Assembly: GCA_030998225.1 (NCBI GenBank) | Contig: JAPYXD010000727.1 | Span: 1,922,001 to 1,986,000 of the forward strand | DNA length: 64,000 nt | Reading direction: 5' to 3' | Source: Diplolepis rosae | Lineage: Eukaryota > Arthropoda > Insecta > Hymenoptera > Diplolepididae | Shown here: piece by piece, positions 1 through 12,325 of the stretch | Position numbering within the stretch: the first letter of the stretch is position 1 | How the letters are laid out: every line of letters starts with the position of its first letter | Made by a program: the position numbers and the translations under genes | Notes under the pieces: model-generated | What the model was told of the DNA's origin: nothing | The model's input: only the letters and a program-made list of their open reading frames with translations | Database searches by the model: none

Positions 1-706
1 TGATCGAAGAGGGAAAATTGAGGAACTTGAAACGTGATTTCCCTCGAGTCCATGAATCGAAGCACTTCTGGCAATGTGCTCGCACCATCGCGTGGTCGGT
101 GGCCACGTTGACTTTTATCTCGCTTGGAAGAGTTACCCAATCATGCGTGCATTTCGATATTCAAAGTCGAAAAAGGAGCTGGACAAAATAGAAGACCATG
201 GGACAAAAGCTCGGCCCCGGTCTTTCTCAACTTTAGACGAGCAAAGGAAGAAAGAAAAAAGTATGCATTACTTCCTATAGACCCGGGACTATTGCACATT
301 CCTCAGAAAACGGGAAGCTCTCTTACAAAATTGACAGAAATATTTTATATTCAGAATATTTCAGTACAATATTGGAATTTATATTTTCGAGATTATTAAG
401 ATTTTTAAATTCTTCCGATGAATTCAATTTGCTTTATGATGTTTTAAAGACCTTGGATGAAGTCTGGTTCGATTATGTTTACCTATTGAAATCTATACCC
501 AACAAAGTGCAATTCCTCACAGTCGAGCGAATTTAATCGACAAGATACTTATAAACTCTTGATTGCACTCTCTACTTTGATCACAGAAATTCCGCTACTG
601 CCTATATTAAAATTCTATTTCTTCACAGTTTATACCCCTCCACTCTGAGCATTTTTGACAAAGGTCATCACAAATAATAAACATAGAGAAACGATTCACT
701 TGTGTA
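1..706. other. AT-rich DNA, no gene seen
   Basis: Two overlapping short open frames lie at 74-399, but neither has a recognisable product or splice context and both look like chance. The rest is AT-rich single-copy-looking sequence. I see no repeat or RNA gene in it. Confidence 0.6.
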
Positions 707-2026
707 CAGAGAAAAGATCCTGGGCATAGTGACGTGATATACTATAGTAGTTGAAATTGTCCTTAACTACTTTTTGTTGTTGAATTCAAACAATTGTTTA
801 CCCGTCAGTGTTCGTACTAAAAGTGGTCGCCGCGAGTAAGTAATGTAGTCACAGCCAGATTTTTAATTCCACAAAATCAACTTTAAGGCTATGTAAGATC
901 AAATGCGTAACATCACTGTGTGGAACATTGTATTTTGACTACGTTCTCTATAATATCAAAGTAAATTCATCAATTTTTCATCACTCTCTCCTACAAACGT
1001 ATTCGTTCCTGCTATATTTCCGTCTATAATCTTTACCCGGAAAAAGTAACATAAACTTTGTATGTTTATAACTTAAATTTGTTACATTTTAAACTAGAAA
1101 TAATATTGCTCTTATGCTTAAAAAGGAATGAAATATAAAGCTTATACATGAATGAACTCTAAATTACCTGCTTTAAACGTAACATCATTTGCTTTTAATA
1201 TTATTAAATTATTTCTTATATACAGACTGTAACTGACACTAGTCTTTTTTCGTTCCCATAAGTGCAGAGTTTCTTAATAGTCGAAATTGACTACCATTTT
1301 TTGATTATAGCGACTACCCAGGAAAAAAGAAATGATTGATTGAAACTTTTGTGAATCGCGCATCTTAAAATTTACGATTAAGGCTTTCAGAATTTGCAGT
1401 TTTATCTGAAGACGATTGCATCGAAACATTGTTGAATTACATTTAGGACTTTTCAATCATATTAATTTGTTTCAATGACATTGAATCGTAGTTTTACGAT
1501 TAAGTGGCACAGTCCATAAAATTTCAATCGTCAAGATACGTTTTGTGAATTGTTCATCTCAATTGTGGAATTACGATTAACATCAGTAAAAAAAATGTTT
1601 ACGAGTGGAAGAAACGTGAAAACAATTCAACAAAGTAATGATTTAATCGGTCTGGAATCAAATTGCCAATTGAAAAAGCTTACCAATTCAAATGCCCTTG
1701 ACGCAATTAAAGGAAAATATTTTGAATTTGAAATTTCAATATACGCTCACCGCGATTTTAGCCTATCTCTTTTTTGAACCTGGGTACGTTATTCTAGCCA
1801 TGAGAACTCAACGTTTTAAGTTCTCATAGCGAGGTTTAAGAGTTAACGACAATTTCAACGACGTTAAATAGTCGCCACGACTAGGTATTCAGAATATGGC
1901 TACCATGGCTACAAATCATGTTTCTGTAGCCATGGGTCAAGTACAAACAACAAGCCTCCCTCTTTCCACTCTTTTTTTCTAACTACATTTTTCCTAGTTA
2001 CTATGGCCATGTGCTATTTTTCTCTG
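707..2026. mobile_element. possible CACAGAGAAAA-ended element with internal hairpins
   Basis: The left end begins CAGAGAAAAGATCC and the right end, on the opposite strand, reads CAGAGAAAAATAGC. Both are followed within about 20 bp by a GGCATAGT or GGCCATAGT word and then an AC-ending word, so about 30 bp at each end are alignable. The termini resemble the CACNGAGAAAA family seen elsewhere in the window. Near the right end are two close hairpins: a 9 bp stem at 1800-1827 and an 11 bp stem (CCATGGCTACA and its complement) at 1903-1935. No coding capacity is visible. The element call is weak because the termini are short and there is no clear target duplication. Confidence 0.3.
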
Positions 2027-2847
2027 TGTGCCTATCTATTTTTGATTTTAACAAGCTATATAGTGTGTAATGTAAAAACTTCACATCGATGTAGAAGTAT
2101 GGAGGGTGGGTGTTTTCAATGTCCGTGAATCGTGTTCTCCTTCGAATATGTATGTACTTGTATGTAAGTATCGATGCCATGTTGGTAAATGCGAATTGGG
2201 ACGATTAAATGTTCGATCTGTATCAATATTTGCTTGCTCTGCTGTGGTACGCCTCGCGGAATGGAAGCCAGACTTGATGTAACGTGTTTGCCCGTGCCGG
2301 GAAGCTGATACGCCGGATTCCCAGGAGAGGACGTGCCGTTAGTCCTATGGACAGGCTTACCCTTCGAGCAACACTCCCTCCTTCTTTAAACTTTCCCCAC
2401 TTTACCACATCCGATTTACTAAGCCGCCTTTCCACCTCATGCCTGTAGGAACTCTACCCGCATGATCAACTCATTCTCAGTACCATAATATAAGGAGCAA
2501 ATGGGAGTAAATATTTTGCACATCTGCAATATGTGATTGCAAGATACTTCAGAAAAGTTGATTCAAGAACTCTGAAAATGTGTAATCAAAGGTGAATCAT
2601 TTTATTTCAAATGTACAAGTTTGTTGATGATTTGCAATTAATTGATTTGTGATCAGAGAACGTTGAGCCTTTTTGAAATCCTGGTGTATTGCTGATTACA
2701 AAATCCCCATGGAACTTATTTATACAGGCTTCTTTAAATTCTTGTGTCCTATTTATATTGAAAGGATTATATTAGCGGATCGAATTTTTGAACTTGCGAT
2801 ACCAATTCGTATAAATTGGATTTATAGTTGCTGATACCAAAAGAATG
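2027..2847. other. no gene seen; GC-richer patch at 2222-2460
   Basis: A patch of higher GC and complex sequence lies at about 2222-2460. It carries a minus-strand open frame of 70 codons with no recognisable motif. The rest is AT-rich. Nothing here can be assigned. Confidence 0.5.
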
Positions 2848-3082
2848 CACGGAGAAAATAGTTCGAGAAACTTTACACAATTTTCGAGTAAAACTGGGAC
2901 ATATGGACAATTTAGAGATTATTTAATATTATTCGACATTTTTAAAGTTTATCGAACTGTGATGCATTCTTCAACACTTGGTATGTCACACATTTTTACA
3001 ATATTAAATAATCTTTAACGTGTCCATGTATCTCAATTTGGCTAAAAGTGGAGTAAAGTTTTTCGAACTATTATTCTCCGTG
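2848..3082. mobile_element. foldback MITE with CACGGAGAAAA termini
   Basis: The 235 bp unit starts CACGGAGAAAATAGTTCGA and ends with the complement of CACGGAGAATAATAGTTCGA. The two arms remain alignable for about 90 bp each, including shared blocks such as GATTATTTAATATT, so the whole unit can fold into one imperfect hairpin. It is flanked by TG on both sides, compatible with a 2 bp target duplication. There is no open frame. It is a non-autonomous terminal-inverted-repeat element. The same terminal motif recurs at 9637, 13243 and 17157. The superfamily is not determinable from the ends alone. Confidence 0.85.
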
Positions 3083-6000
3083 TGTAGAAATTTGCTTTGG
3101 CGAAAGTAAGCTAATTTTGACCTTTCAATCTACGCTCCATATTCTGGACGGTCATCGATCTATATTCCCTTTGCACCGTTGCAATAAATTGATCACGATT
3201 CTATAAATTTTGAAAAAGGAATTTACACAATATGTATTAATTCATTTGAAACACACAATTGTTCGTCAAAAATATTTTAAATCTTCCTTTCCTGAAAAAC
3301 TAGAATTTCACGTTCCCAATTTGGTCAAACTCATATTTATTATTGAAGCGTGTGTCCTTGTCTGTTAGTTTGAACGATCGTCTTCAATTATATATAGAGG
3401 TAAATTGAATGAAAATTAGTTATAACATGTGTTACAATTCTTGTGACACAGTAAAGAAAATATTTGAAAGGATGAAAAATAAAATTTAGATAATGAAGGT
3501 TGAGCAGGCTGATGTTTTACTTATGAGGTGGTAATCGGATGCATAGCGGAAGGGGCAAGCGCTGAAACATGTGAAAAAACGACATATCTCAAACCCATGC
3601 CTCACACTCGGAAGCTTGCACCGAGAAATTTTTCAATAGCTCTGGCTGGGCTTGAATTCTCGTTAATTTTTACTTTCTCTCGCCATCCGCCATAGGGTTC
3701 TGCCATTGTCCTCGGCTTCACTCTATAACGATAACAGAAAATGCAGTCAACCGAATACATCTAGAGCTAGGTTTCCACCTACCTACCTAGACAACCACCT
3801 ACATAGCCACTACGAACCAACCTTTCCAATGGCAAGGCTGTCGATAGCAACACTCCAATAAAGCGAATCCTCCAACAACCGGCTCTCTTCGTAGTCTCTA
3901 TACGTTATGTCGCACGGATTGTCCAGTAACGTAATTTCCACTTCCTGCTATATATTATACTTTCAGAGCAACTACTCTCGTTGTCTCCTGGATTCTATTT
4001 CTTTTCTCTTTTAGCAAATTGATGACTACAAATTACGATATTTTCGTCTTCTGAAAATCTGTCACGTTATATCTTCAGCGTTTTATATGCTATTTATTAT
4101 AATATGCTATTTTATATGCTCCTGAAAAAATTATCTTGAAAATATAAATGAATGTCAAGACGCAATGTCTTTTTGATTTTCTGTGGGAATTCAATTTAGA
4201 TAGAGCTAAAAAAATTGCATGTTTTGTGGCCAAAAACGTTTGCTAATAAAAATATTCACAAAAAATGATAATTAAGGATTGTGAATTCAAAAATTTTTTT
4301 TATTTGTTTAGTTGAACAAATACTGATATACATTTTCTTCACACGTTCTAGATAATGTATTGGGAAAAGAAGAATATATGAAATATTAAAAATTTGTATT
4401 CTATGGAAAATCAAATCTTCAAAAGTTGTGAAGAAATAATTTTTTAATAATGTTTATTACGGATCCTGAAAAACGTTCATCTAAGCAGAAAAACATTAAC
4501 TGCAAAAGCATAATTAATAATTAATTAGGGAATGGATCAGTATGATTTTACTCGTTCTTGAAAATTGTGAGAATTTTCGTCCTTGTCGTGTCAAATGAAA
4601 TTAGGACAGTTGTGAATTTTTCTCGGCGTAATCCCTGTTACAACGCAGGACACTACCATAGAAGATTTGCCAATAAATGAATTCCAACGCGTAGCAGAAG
4701 ATTTTTCATTCTGGAAATGAAATCGGACATGTTCGGTATCCCCCTCACAGTCCTTCGTTTCTTTAGATTCATTAGATGCGATACGTCATTCTTTTCAGCT
4801 ATCCGAAACTAATTTGGGGTTAAGCAATTTAAACGTAGCGCACAGCAATTAGAAGGGCGCCTACGCGCTCAGATGGTCGGGGGTGATTTAGGGTTGCTAG
4901 AAGCTTGCTCGAAGAATGAGCAAGGGGGTTAACGACGCCAGTTGAGGGAAAGAGTGAGAAAGATAGTGAGATAGAAGAGAAAAAGAGAGGAAACTATGTG
5001 CGAGAGAAAGAGAATGAGAAAGCATTACGGCAGACAGGTAACTTCTGGTAAGTTGCTTCGCAGGTCGAGCCGACAAAACGAAGGAGGGCGAGGAACTGAA
5101 ATATGCGAGAAGATGGGAAATTTATGTGTAGCCACACCTGGTTAGTGTTTACATGCGAAATAGTCTCATAAATTCCCATACAAGATACGCTGGGCTTAAG
5201 TCGCATTCGCCGAAAGCAGGAATATTGGTTGATGCCCTTGTCTTGCTTTGATCTTTTTTTTCTATTTTCCTGCTGTATTCTCTCTACTCACACCTCAAGA
5301 ACGAATAGTACGTCCTTGGAGATTGCGATGAAGGAAGCTTGGATGAGCAGAGACAAATGCGACTTTCATACGAATACACGAGCGTTACTCCGGAACTTTA
5401 AATGACACAACTTTCTCCCGTGCTGATGGTTTCGTTGCACGGCATGTTCCTGGCAGGTGGATTTAATTACTTTGCTACAGCTTCTCTATAACTTTGACAA
5501 GAAAGTAACTACTTCTACACAAAAAAATCAACTGTTTTCTGATTGCTTCCTCAGTTCTTACAGCTTCTGATCATTCTTAAAACTTGTATAGCAATTTTAT
5601 TGACTTTATTGTTTCAAAGTATGTTACGAAAAATTGTGCGATATTATTATTATATTTTAAAGTGACATGTTTGATAACATGAAAATTTGCTTTTGTGGAA
5701 CGATCCAAGTTTTTTTTATCAACGCGCCTTATTTTTATAATAAGAGAGGAATTCTCCATTATAAAAGGATCTACTATATATATACATATATACATAAATG
5801 TCTGCTATGTAAAGTAAACTTGAAGACATGGATATCGTATTTATGTACACCTGGCTATCAAAATATGTTTACTTTCTAGACAATCAATCGAATTGATCGA
5901 AAATGGTTTTGAAAAGACTTTAATCGTCACGATTCGTCAACATTGACGTTTTTTCTGTTTCTGCAGAAACCAAACAACGTAAAATAAACATCGACGTAAC

Positions 6001-6431
6001 ACCCTTCTCTCGCATATTTCTTAGAAGCCGCAAAGGTTTGATGTACAAAGTTAAAGAAAAAAAGAGGAAAGGAGAACAAGAAAAAGACGAGAAAGGTACT
6101 CTTTGAAAAGATGTTTTCCACGGGGAGAGGCACATGATTCTTATGTTTACTTTATCGATCGGACAGCACTTTCAGCCTTTCGTTTCTTCAGAAAAATACA
6201 TCGAGGTTTGCAAACAAGAAAAAATATATTGATGCTCTTTGATGTAAGAGAAGATCCATGATCTATTTTTCTTTACACAGAGTTAGAAAAGATTCAATTT
6301 TTCTCTGTGACCTACTCAACGCAGAAATAGAAAATAAAAACCAGGTATATATGGAGAAATTAGTTATGCTAACAAAAGACATTTGATTTTATAGCATCAG
6401 AAAAATATAACGAAAACTCTTTGATGACTTA
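3083..6431. other. no gene seen; purine-rich tract
   Basis: This is mostly AT-rich unique sequence. GC-richer, more complex blocks lie at about 3540-3910 and 4840-5210. A purine-rich tract with many GAGA words lies at about 4940-5030 and could bind GAGA-type factors, but no promoter is evident around it. A good 3' splice-like tract ends at 4014, but no paired donor follows. A short hairpin with CACAGAG/CTCTGTG ends sits at about 6278-6310. All short open frames look random. Confidence 0.5.
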
Positions 6432-7020
6432 CATTGCTGTATAAAAGTCGCCAAGCACTTATTTTTTCAACAATTCACATGAAAGCTTCTAATTTATAAC
6501 AAAATTCTTCATTTAATGACCCAATAACGAAATGTTTTAGTCCATTATTAACGAAGATATTGCCAAAAAAAGCAAAAATTCAAGGCACTTTTAAATTTCG
6601 AATAGCTCTTGAAATAATATAATATATGAATAATATGAATAAATCTGAGCTTAGAACGAAAAAATTGTAAAACTTCAAATTTAAGAAATTATTTATGAAA
6701 GAAATGTTGAAAATAGTTTTGAAACATTGCTAATAGTCTATGTAAATTTAACTTTATAATAAGCTGAAAAGAATTCAAAAATGTTAATTGCTTCAAAAGT
6801 TGTTTAAAATTCAAGAAAACTTTGAAATCTTGACTTTTTTCGCAATATCTTCGTTAATAATAGACTAAAACACTTTGTTTTGAGGTCATCAAATGCAAAA
6901 TTTTGTTACCTTCCATGTTATTCTAAGGAAAAAATTCATTGTTAAGTATTTTGTAAATTATAAGATTTTATGTGAATCATTAAAAACAAGTGCCCGCCCG
7001 ACGACTTTTGCACAGCAGTG
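6432..7020. mobile_element. Tc1/mariner-like MITE, TA-flanked
   Basis: The left terminus is CATTGCTGTATAAAAGTCG and the right terminus, complemented, is CACTGCTGTGCAAAAGTCG. Each is directly flanked by TA. The arms are alignable for about 170 bp, interrupted by small indels, and share a run reading TTATTAACGAAGATATTGC. The 589 bp unit has no transposase frame. A TA target duplication with a CACTGCTGTGCAAAAGT-type end is typical of Tc1/mariner elements. The inner part of the right arm (about 6803-6872) resembles the inner right arm of the element at 62887-63742, although the termini differ. Confidence 0.85.
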
Positions 7021-9636
7021 TAAGTCCAAAATTAACATTTTTTAGGTATGTGCGAGAGTGATATGACATAGAAACAGTGTCTTTGCGTAACCAACCTGAA
7101 TAGCTGCCCTATTGAAACGCAGTTTTTTGCGACATTTATCATTTATAGTTTCTCAATCTATAAAAAAAAATTTTTTGTAAACCTACGGATATATAATATA
7201 TCCATGTTATGTATGTGAAGCTTTCTAAATACCAAACTAAAATCGTTGATGTCAGATATTTTTACATGAATAATTAAAGTAATTTGCTGGTATCAATACG
7301 TAGTTTGCGGTTTTTGTTAAAAATAAAACTTTAAAGGGATTATTTGCTATTTGTGAAGAAGAGGGACAATAGATAATTCGCATTTCAATGAGAATAAATT
7401 GACTACCAATAGAGTAAAATAACAGACACGAACTGAAGAATCTACGTGGGGTTTGAAATGCAGAATCTGTCGACCGTGTCACGTGATGAGAGCTGGAGGC
7501 GTGAGAGAAAAGCAAAGGGGAGACAGTGAGAGTGTGATTGTATGGTCAGCAACGGCAATCAATGGCTGTGCATACGGCACGCACGGAATCCGATAACATC
7601 ACCCCTTCCACCCCCCCCCCCCCTCCCCCCTATCACTTCCACTCTCTCTTTATCAACCTCGTTCAAACCTTCTGCTAAGAGACCTTTTTCACGAATCAAG
7701 TGTATTTAGTCTCCTTTCAATCTAATCAATATACGAGAAAAGAAAACACACTCTTCTTAATTATAAGCGATGAAAAAAATAAAGGTAATAACGTTCTTTC
7801 TCTCGTAACTTGATACAAATCCAAGTAAATTTGGTTTCGATTTAGAGAATAGAAAGAAAGTAAAAATAAATCACTTCTTTCATTTTATTCATTATAATAA
7901 TCAGAGTAACAAGACCAAACTTCTAAATTAAAATATTACAACTAAGGGTTCGAAGGTTGAAGGGTCTCATGGGTTAATGCACTATTATTCTTCCCCATAG
8001 GCATCTATGGACAAACTGCTTCCATTCATATAAAGGGTGTTTATGTGAAATAAAGGAAATCATCAGAGAAATAAAAGGACTTTCTGTCTGAGTATAAATA
8101 TCTTTTATCACTATATGTGGCACAAATCAAATTGTACAAAATAAAGCAAATTGTGTAAAAAGACTAATTTGTTATGTTATTTTGTTTTCTTATAGAAAAT
8201 GAGTAAATCCTTTTATAATTTGAAAAAATAAATATTATTACAATATTTTGAGAAACGATATTAAAATATTATTTCAATCGGTCAGAATATGAATTTGTTG
8301 TCTTTTCTTGAATTTTATAAGTTTTCTCTTTACATTTCTGAACATTACTTGGCATAAAAATCACCAAACAGGAAAATATTTCTGAAACAGAGAGTTTTAA
8401 GTAGTGCGATTATAGAAAAAAATAACAGCCACAGATAATTAATAAGAGTAAAAAAAAATTGTTATTTTAAACAATTAGCTTAGGAAGTCGGTGAAACTAC
8501 TGAAGGTGTCTCGAAATCACATATTCTTATAAAATATATGCTCGAAACACTCGGTAGGGTCCTTTTAAATACGTGACCTGAAAGTAATTGTATAAAGAGA
8601 CAAAGTGTGTGCTGAACTGGACCATAGTGTATTTTAGTGAAGAGTTGAAGAGAATCGTACCGCAGGAAACCGGACTTTCAACTATGATCCAGACTTTTAG
8701 GAGAAATTTCATTCGAGGGGTTCCTCTAGGACTGAAATTCCCTCTTGTCTGCTATAAAAAAATGGAAAAAAGAAACTAAACACCGAACCCTTTTTGCGCA
8801 ACCTTTCAAATACACGTAGTATATGAATGCTTTCGAGAGAAAAGGTATATGTGTAGAATGGTTAAATTGTTGACTTGATGAGTATTGATATACTCCTTTT
8901 ATTATAAACATAAAGGTGTTGGTTCATAGATGTAACGAGAGGTTGGGGATCCGTGAGGATGGCAAACCGCAGTTCACGACAGAGCTACGATAAACGAGAG
9001 CAGAGCCACACTGAGAGTAGAAATAAGAGGAAACCTTCATATTGTACCAGTGAAAATCAAAATCAACGTTTTCGTTCCATCAACCACGTCTTCAGTTTCA
9101 TTTACGTCTGTGGAAAACGCGTTATATTATTTGTTTCTGTAAATGGTTACAAAATTTGATAATGTCAAGTCAGATTTCAAACTTCCTTTTAGCTGGAGAT
9201 GTAAAAATTGTGAGTCGGATTTGAACGGATTGAAGCGGTGATGATATGGGCTTATAATTTTTGGGAGAATTTCCGAATAAGAACTAGTTTTTTCGCTCAA
9301 AGTCTGCCTCAATACATCGAATGTATAAATCTGTCTAGGTTGGATACTTTCCAAATATAATTCGTTGAAATAACGTTCTTAATTTCGACTCGTGTCTATT
9401 TAAATTGACATTTACAAATGACAATCATTTTATTTATTACACAAGCTGAAAAAAATTAACTTTTTTTTGTAACCAAAAACGGGTTCAGGTGACCTCGAAG
9501 GATTTTGATGTCTTAAAACCATACCAGTTGTCCAAGTTTTTCCTATACGTCAGTATTTTGAGATACCCTGACCTAAAAGTGCAGAAATAGCCTTTTTCAG
9601 CGATATTTGAAACAATATAACATGAGCTCAAATCCA
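7021..9636. other. no gene seen; C-run at 7611-7630
   Basis: A run of thirteen C, one T and six C lies at 7611-7630 in a GC-richer patch (about 7440-7660). On the minus strand it is a guanine run that could form a G-quadruplex. The rest is AT-rich unique sequence with random short frames. Confidence 0.55.
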
Positions 9637-9829
9637 CACGGAGAAAAATGGAGATCATGAGAATACGGACGATTACTGAGAATTAAGAATGATTACTATA
9701 AAAGAGAAGAGAGTATTTAACAGCACAAGACTGATTCCCAAACAGTGTAACACTCTCTTCTGTCATCTAATAATTTTTCCTATTTTCCAGTAATCACCCA
9801 TATTTCTCTGATCTCCATTTTTCTCCGTG
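9637..9829. mobile_element. MITE with CACGGAGAAAAATGGAGATC termini
   Basis: Both ends carry a perfect 21 bp inverted repeat beginning CACGGAGAAAAATGGAGATC. The 193 bp unit is flanked by CA on both sides. The interior is AT-rich with no open frame. It belongs to the same terminal-motif family as the units at 2848, 13243 and 17157, but its interior is different. Confidence 0.85.
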
Positions 9830-9979
9830 CAGTTACGCTATCGTTTAGTGCACCTTTTTAACTTTCATTTTCATTTTATATCAACCTCAACTGATTTTCA
9901 TTCTCCGAGATATAACACTTCATTCATTTTCAGTTTTAAGGAATACGTGGTTTTGCACAGGATTTATAGTGTCTTACGG

Positions 9980-10626
9980 TTAAGGGGACTAGGAAGTCAA
10001 ACTAATCCTATTTTCAAAGTCTAATTAAAAAGTAAATATCAAGATATAAATAATTTCTTTTCATGGGTTATTTATAACAATTGAATAGAATAGAAAAAAT
10101 ATTTTTTTATTGAAAAATTCTAATATACAATTATATAATTAAATAAACAATTTACCAAAAAAAAAACTTTTTGCAGTATTATCTTCTGTTCTAATTATGG
10201 GAATTGAATTTTTCAAAGTGCGTTGTGTTCGTAATACTTTCCTCTCTGGGTTGAACCTGTTTAAATGGAAAAAAATTGAAAAATTTTCAAAAAATTCAAG
10301 AAAATTTTAAAAAGTGAACATTTTTTACAAAATATTCATGTTTACGAATTTTTTCTCAAAATCAGAAATTTTTACAGCGAAAAAATTTTCAAACCAATCT
10401 GAACCTCCGTTTTTTTTGCAATCATTGCAAAACAGAACAAAAATAAAATAAGCTCCTATTTCCAGTGGCCCGTCAATTTTTGCGAAAGGCGCTCAGCCTT
10501 TTTGTCTCTCATTTTTTCATTTTTCATCCAAACAATTTAAAACTTTGGCATTTACCTTTTGAATAGTAATGCTATTGAAAAATTCAATTAAAAAAATTCG
10601 ATTTTTTGACTTCCTAGTCCCCTTAA
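9980..10626. mobile_element. TTAA-flanked non-autonomous element, GGGGACTAGGAAGTC ends
   Basis: The ends read TTAAGGGGACTAGGAAGTCA on the + strand and the same on the minus strand, a perfect repeat of about 22 bp including TTAA. The 647 bp interior is very AT-rich with long A and T runs and codes for nothing visible. TTAA target sites are used by piggyBac and Kolobok elements; which applies cannot be told without a transposase. The GGGGA start is shared with the TTAAGGGGATCC family at 38735 and 46730. Confidence 0.85.
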
Positions 10627-11570
10627 TATACCATACCTCAGAGAAAAAAATGAAAGTCTAAATAAAAAATAAAAAATTGCTGTTCGTGATATATTATTTC
10701 AAATATGGTTTGAATTGGTCATTTTTTCACATTCAGGTTACGATATATCAAAACCCTGACGTATAGTGACAACGGATTCGTTTTTAGGATATCAAAATTG
10801 AGTTGCAAAAAAATTAAATATATTAATTGTCCTTAACTTTCTTATTCGTAAAGCACGATAAAGTATTTGATTTTGGTCGACTGAAAATGTTAGAGGAATT
10901 CTTTGAAATATTATCTTGTTCTTGTTAGAAAGGTATTAATTCCAATTTAATATGATGTTTCCACAATATTTCCTCTCGAGGAGTATTTAGGTGGAATTTT
11001 TTCCACCGGTTATCGGTTATCGTCTGCTTCCTCTTTTATGTGTCACTGCTATTCCCCTCTAATATAGTCTGCTCCTCCCTTTTGCAAAGGCCCTAGAATG
11101 CTCAAGGGGCCTTTCTCTCACGGGACCAAGAGAGTCTCATTAGGCGCGATTCAGTTTGCCACGTTTCCTGCTAAATCCCTGCCTTCCAGATTGTTCCATT
11201 TTTCTTCATACATATTTAAATTATTGAAATCGTGACATTACCATATTCCATTGATTTATCGATGCCTCTCACTGCGTCCCGCTGCTCGACAGTCCGTGAG
11301 ATTTTTACCCACCAAGCGTAGTCGGTTAAAAAACCTAAGACGCGAGTTGAGTCTCCTTTCCCTTTCTCCTCCATTTATCTTTTTTTCTCTATTTTATTTC
11401 TCTTTTTCTTTATTTTCCTATAGCCATCTCTTTCCCCCTTGGCTGCCATTCCTGGCTGGAAGTATTTCGCATCACGTGTAAATTTCCTGAGGACGGTGAG
11501 GAACGAATTCTATTAGCCAACGTGCTGTGGCTAACCTTAATTTTCTTCTCTGCTTCTTACTAACTTGCAG
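10627..11570. other. no gene seen; pyrimidine-rich tract before a possible exon
   Basis: AT-rich sequence gives way to a more complex, GC-richer block from about 11000. A small hairpin (AAAGGCCC with GGGGCCTTT) lies at about 11085-11115. A pyrimidine-rich tract runs from about 11348 to 11446. The final 45 bases form the splice-acceptor-like tract described under 11571. Confidence 0.45.
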
Positions 11571-11641
11571 GACATTGCCCTCTGGAATGTCTTAAGAGAC
11601 GTAGAAATAAAGTGAGTTGGTACGACGCTGTGGAATTGCTA
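11571..11641 (+). CDS. possible short internal coding exon
   Basis: Upstream is a textbook 3' splice region: a long pyrimidine run, TTACTAAC as branch site, then TTGCAG ending at 11570. Downstream a CTA|GTAAGT donor starts at 11642. The 71 nt between are open in the frame that uses the first two bases to finish a codon, giving 23 codons that include CPLECLKRRRNK and SWYDAVELL. An alternative donor AAA|GTGAGT at 11612 would give a 41 nt exon, open in two frames. I do not recognise the peptide. Strong signals at both ends and the open frame argue for an exon, but a 71 nt open frame is not rare by chance. The upstream and downstream exons are not visible nearby. Confidence 0.28.
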
Positions 11642-12019
11642 GTAAGTCTCTGGTAGTAAACTGTATTTTCGTCTGTAGTGATACTGTGATATTCCTCCAG
11701 TCCTGTACCGAACGGAACCATATTAGACCAAGAAAATCCTTCTCTCTCCTAAAAGGAAGTCGCCTAATGGGAGAGTATGTTTTCCTGTAGAACTTTGGAC
11801 TATAAGTGAAGAAATTCTTGTTAATATGTTGTGAAAGAGGACATATTTCTTACTGTCTTTGTAATCAAAAGCAAATTCTTAAAGAGAACGAAATATAAAA
11901 AATACTTAATGAAATATACTTTTTTGTTGAGTGCAGTCAGGACATATTTAATATAATTTATCAACCCTCTTTAAGAGAATTATTGAAGTATATTATCTTC
12001 TGCACAAAGAAAAATGAAG

Positions 12020-12325
12020 AGTCAGTCTAAACATCTAGAGGATCAGACTGACTTGAGGGTCAAGTATATAGGAGAGCCTTCTATAGATGATTAAACTGAC
12101 CGTTTCTGAAGGTCCAAAATAAGATGGTCTATTCGAAGACATAAGAGGATTGACTCCATCACAATGTAGAGTCGAGTCATTCATTTCAGAGGTTCAATTC
12201 AACCATTCCAGAAGGCCGACTCGATAATCTGAGAAAGTCAACTAAATCCAACAAAGTTAACTCGATTATCTCAGATGGTTAAATCAATCATCTCGGAGGG
12301 TTGACTTGAATATCTAAAATGGTTA
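12020..12325. repeat. degenerate minisatellite, first block
   Basis: About 10-13 imperfect copies of a 21-26 bp unit, roughly GGTCAACTCGATCATCTCAG, follow each other. The words GACTTGA, CTCGAT, ATCTCAGA and GGTTGACTT recur at these spacings. The copies have diverged strongly, so the array is old. Further blocks of the same unit lie at 13085-13242 and 13334-13445. Confidence 0.7.

Noticed and set aside
5035..5060. GGTAAGTTGC near 5047 as a donor or ratchet site
   Set aside because: No pyrimidine tract precedes it and no exon can be framed around it.
7020..7050. TTTTTTAG|GTATGT as a ratchet site
   Set aside because: The pyrimidine tract is only six T long, and the site sits at the border of a transposon.
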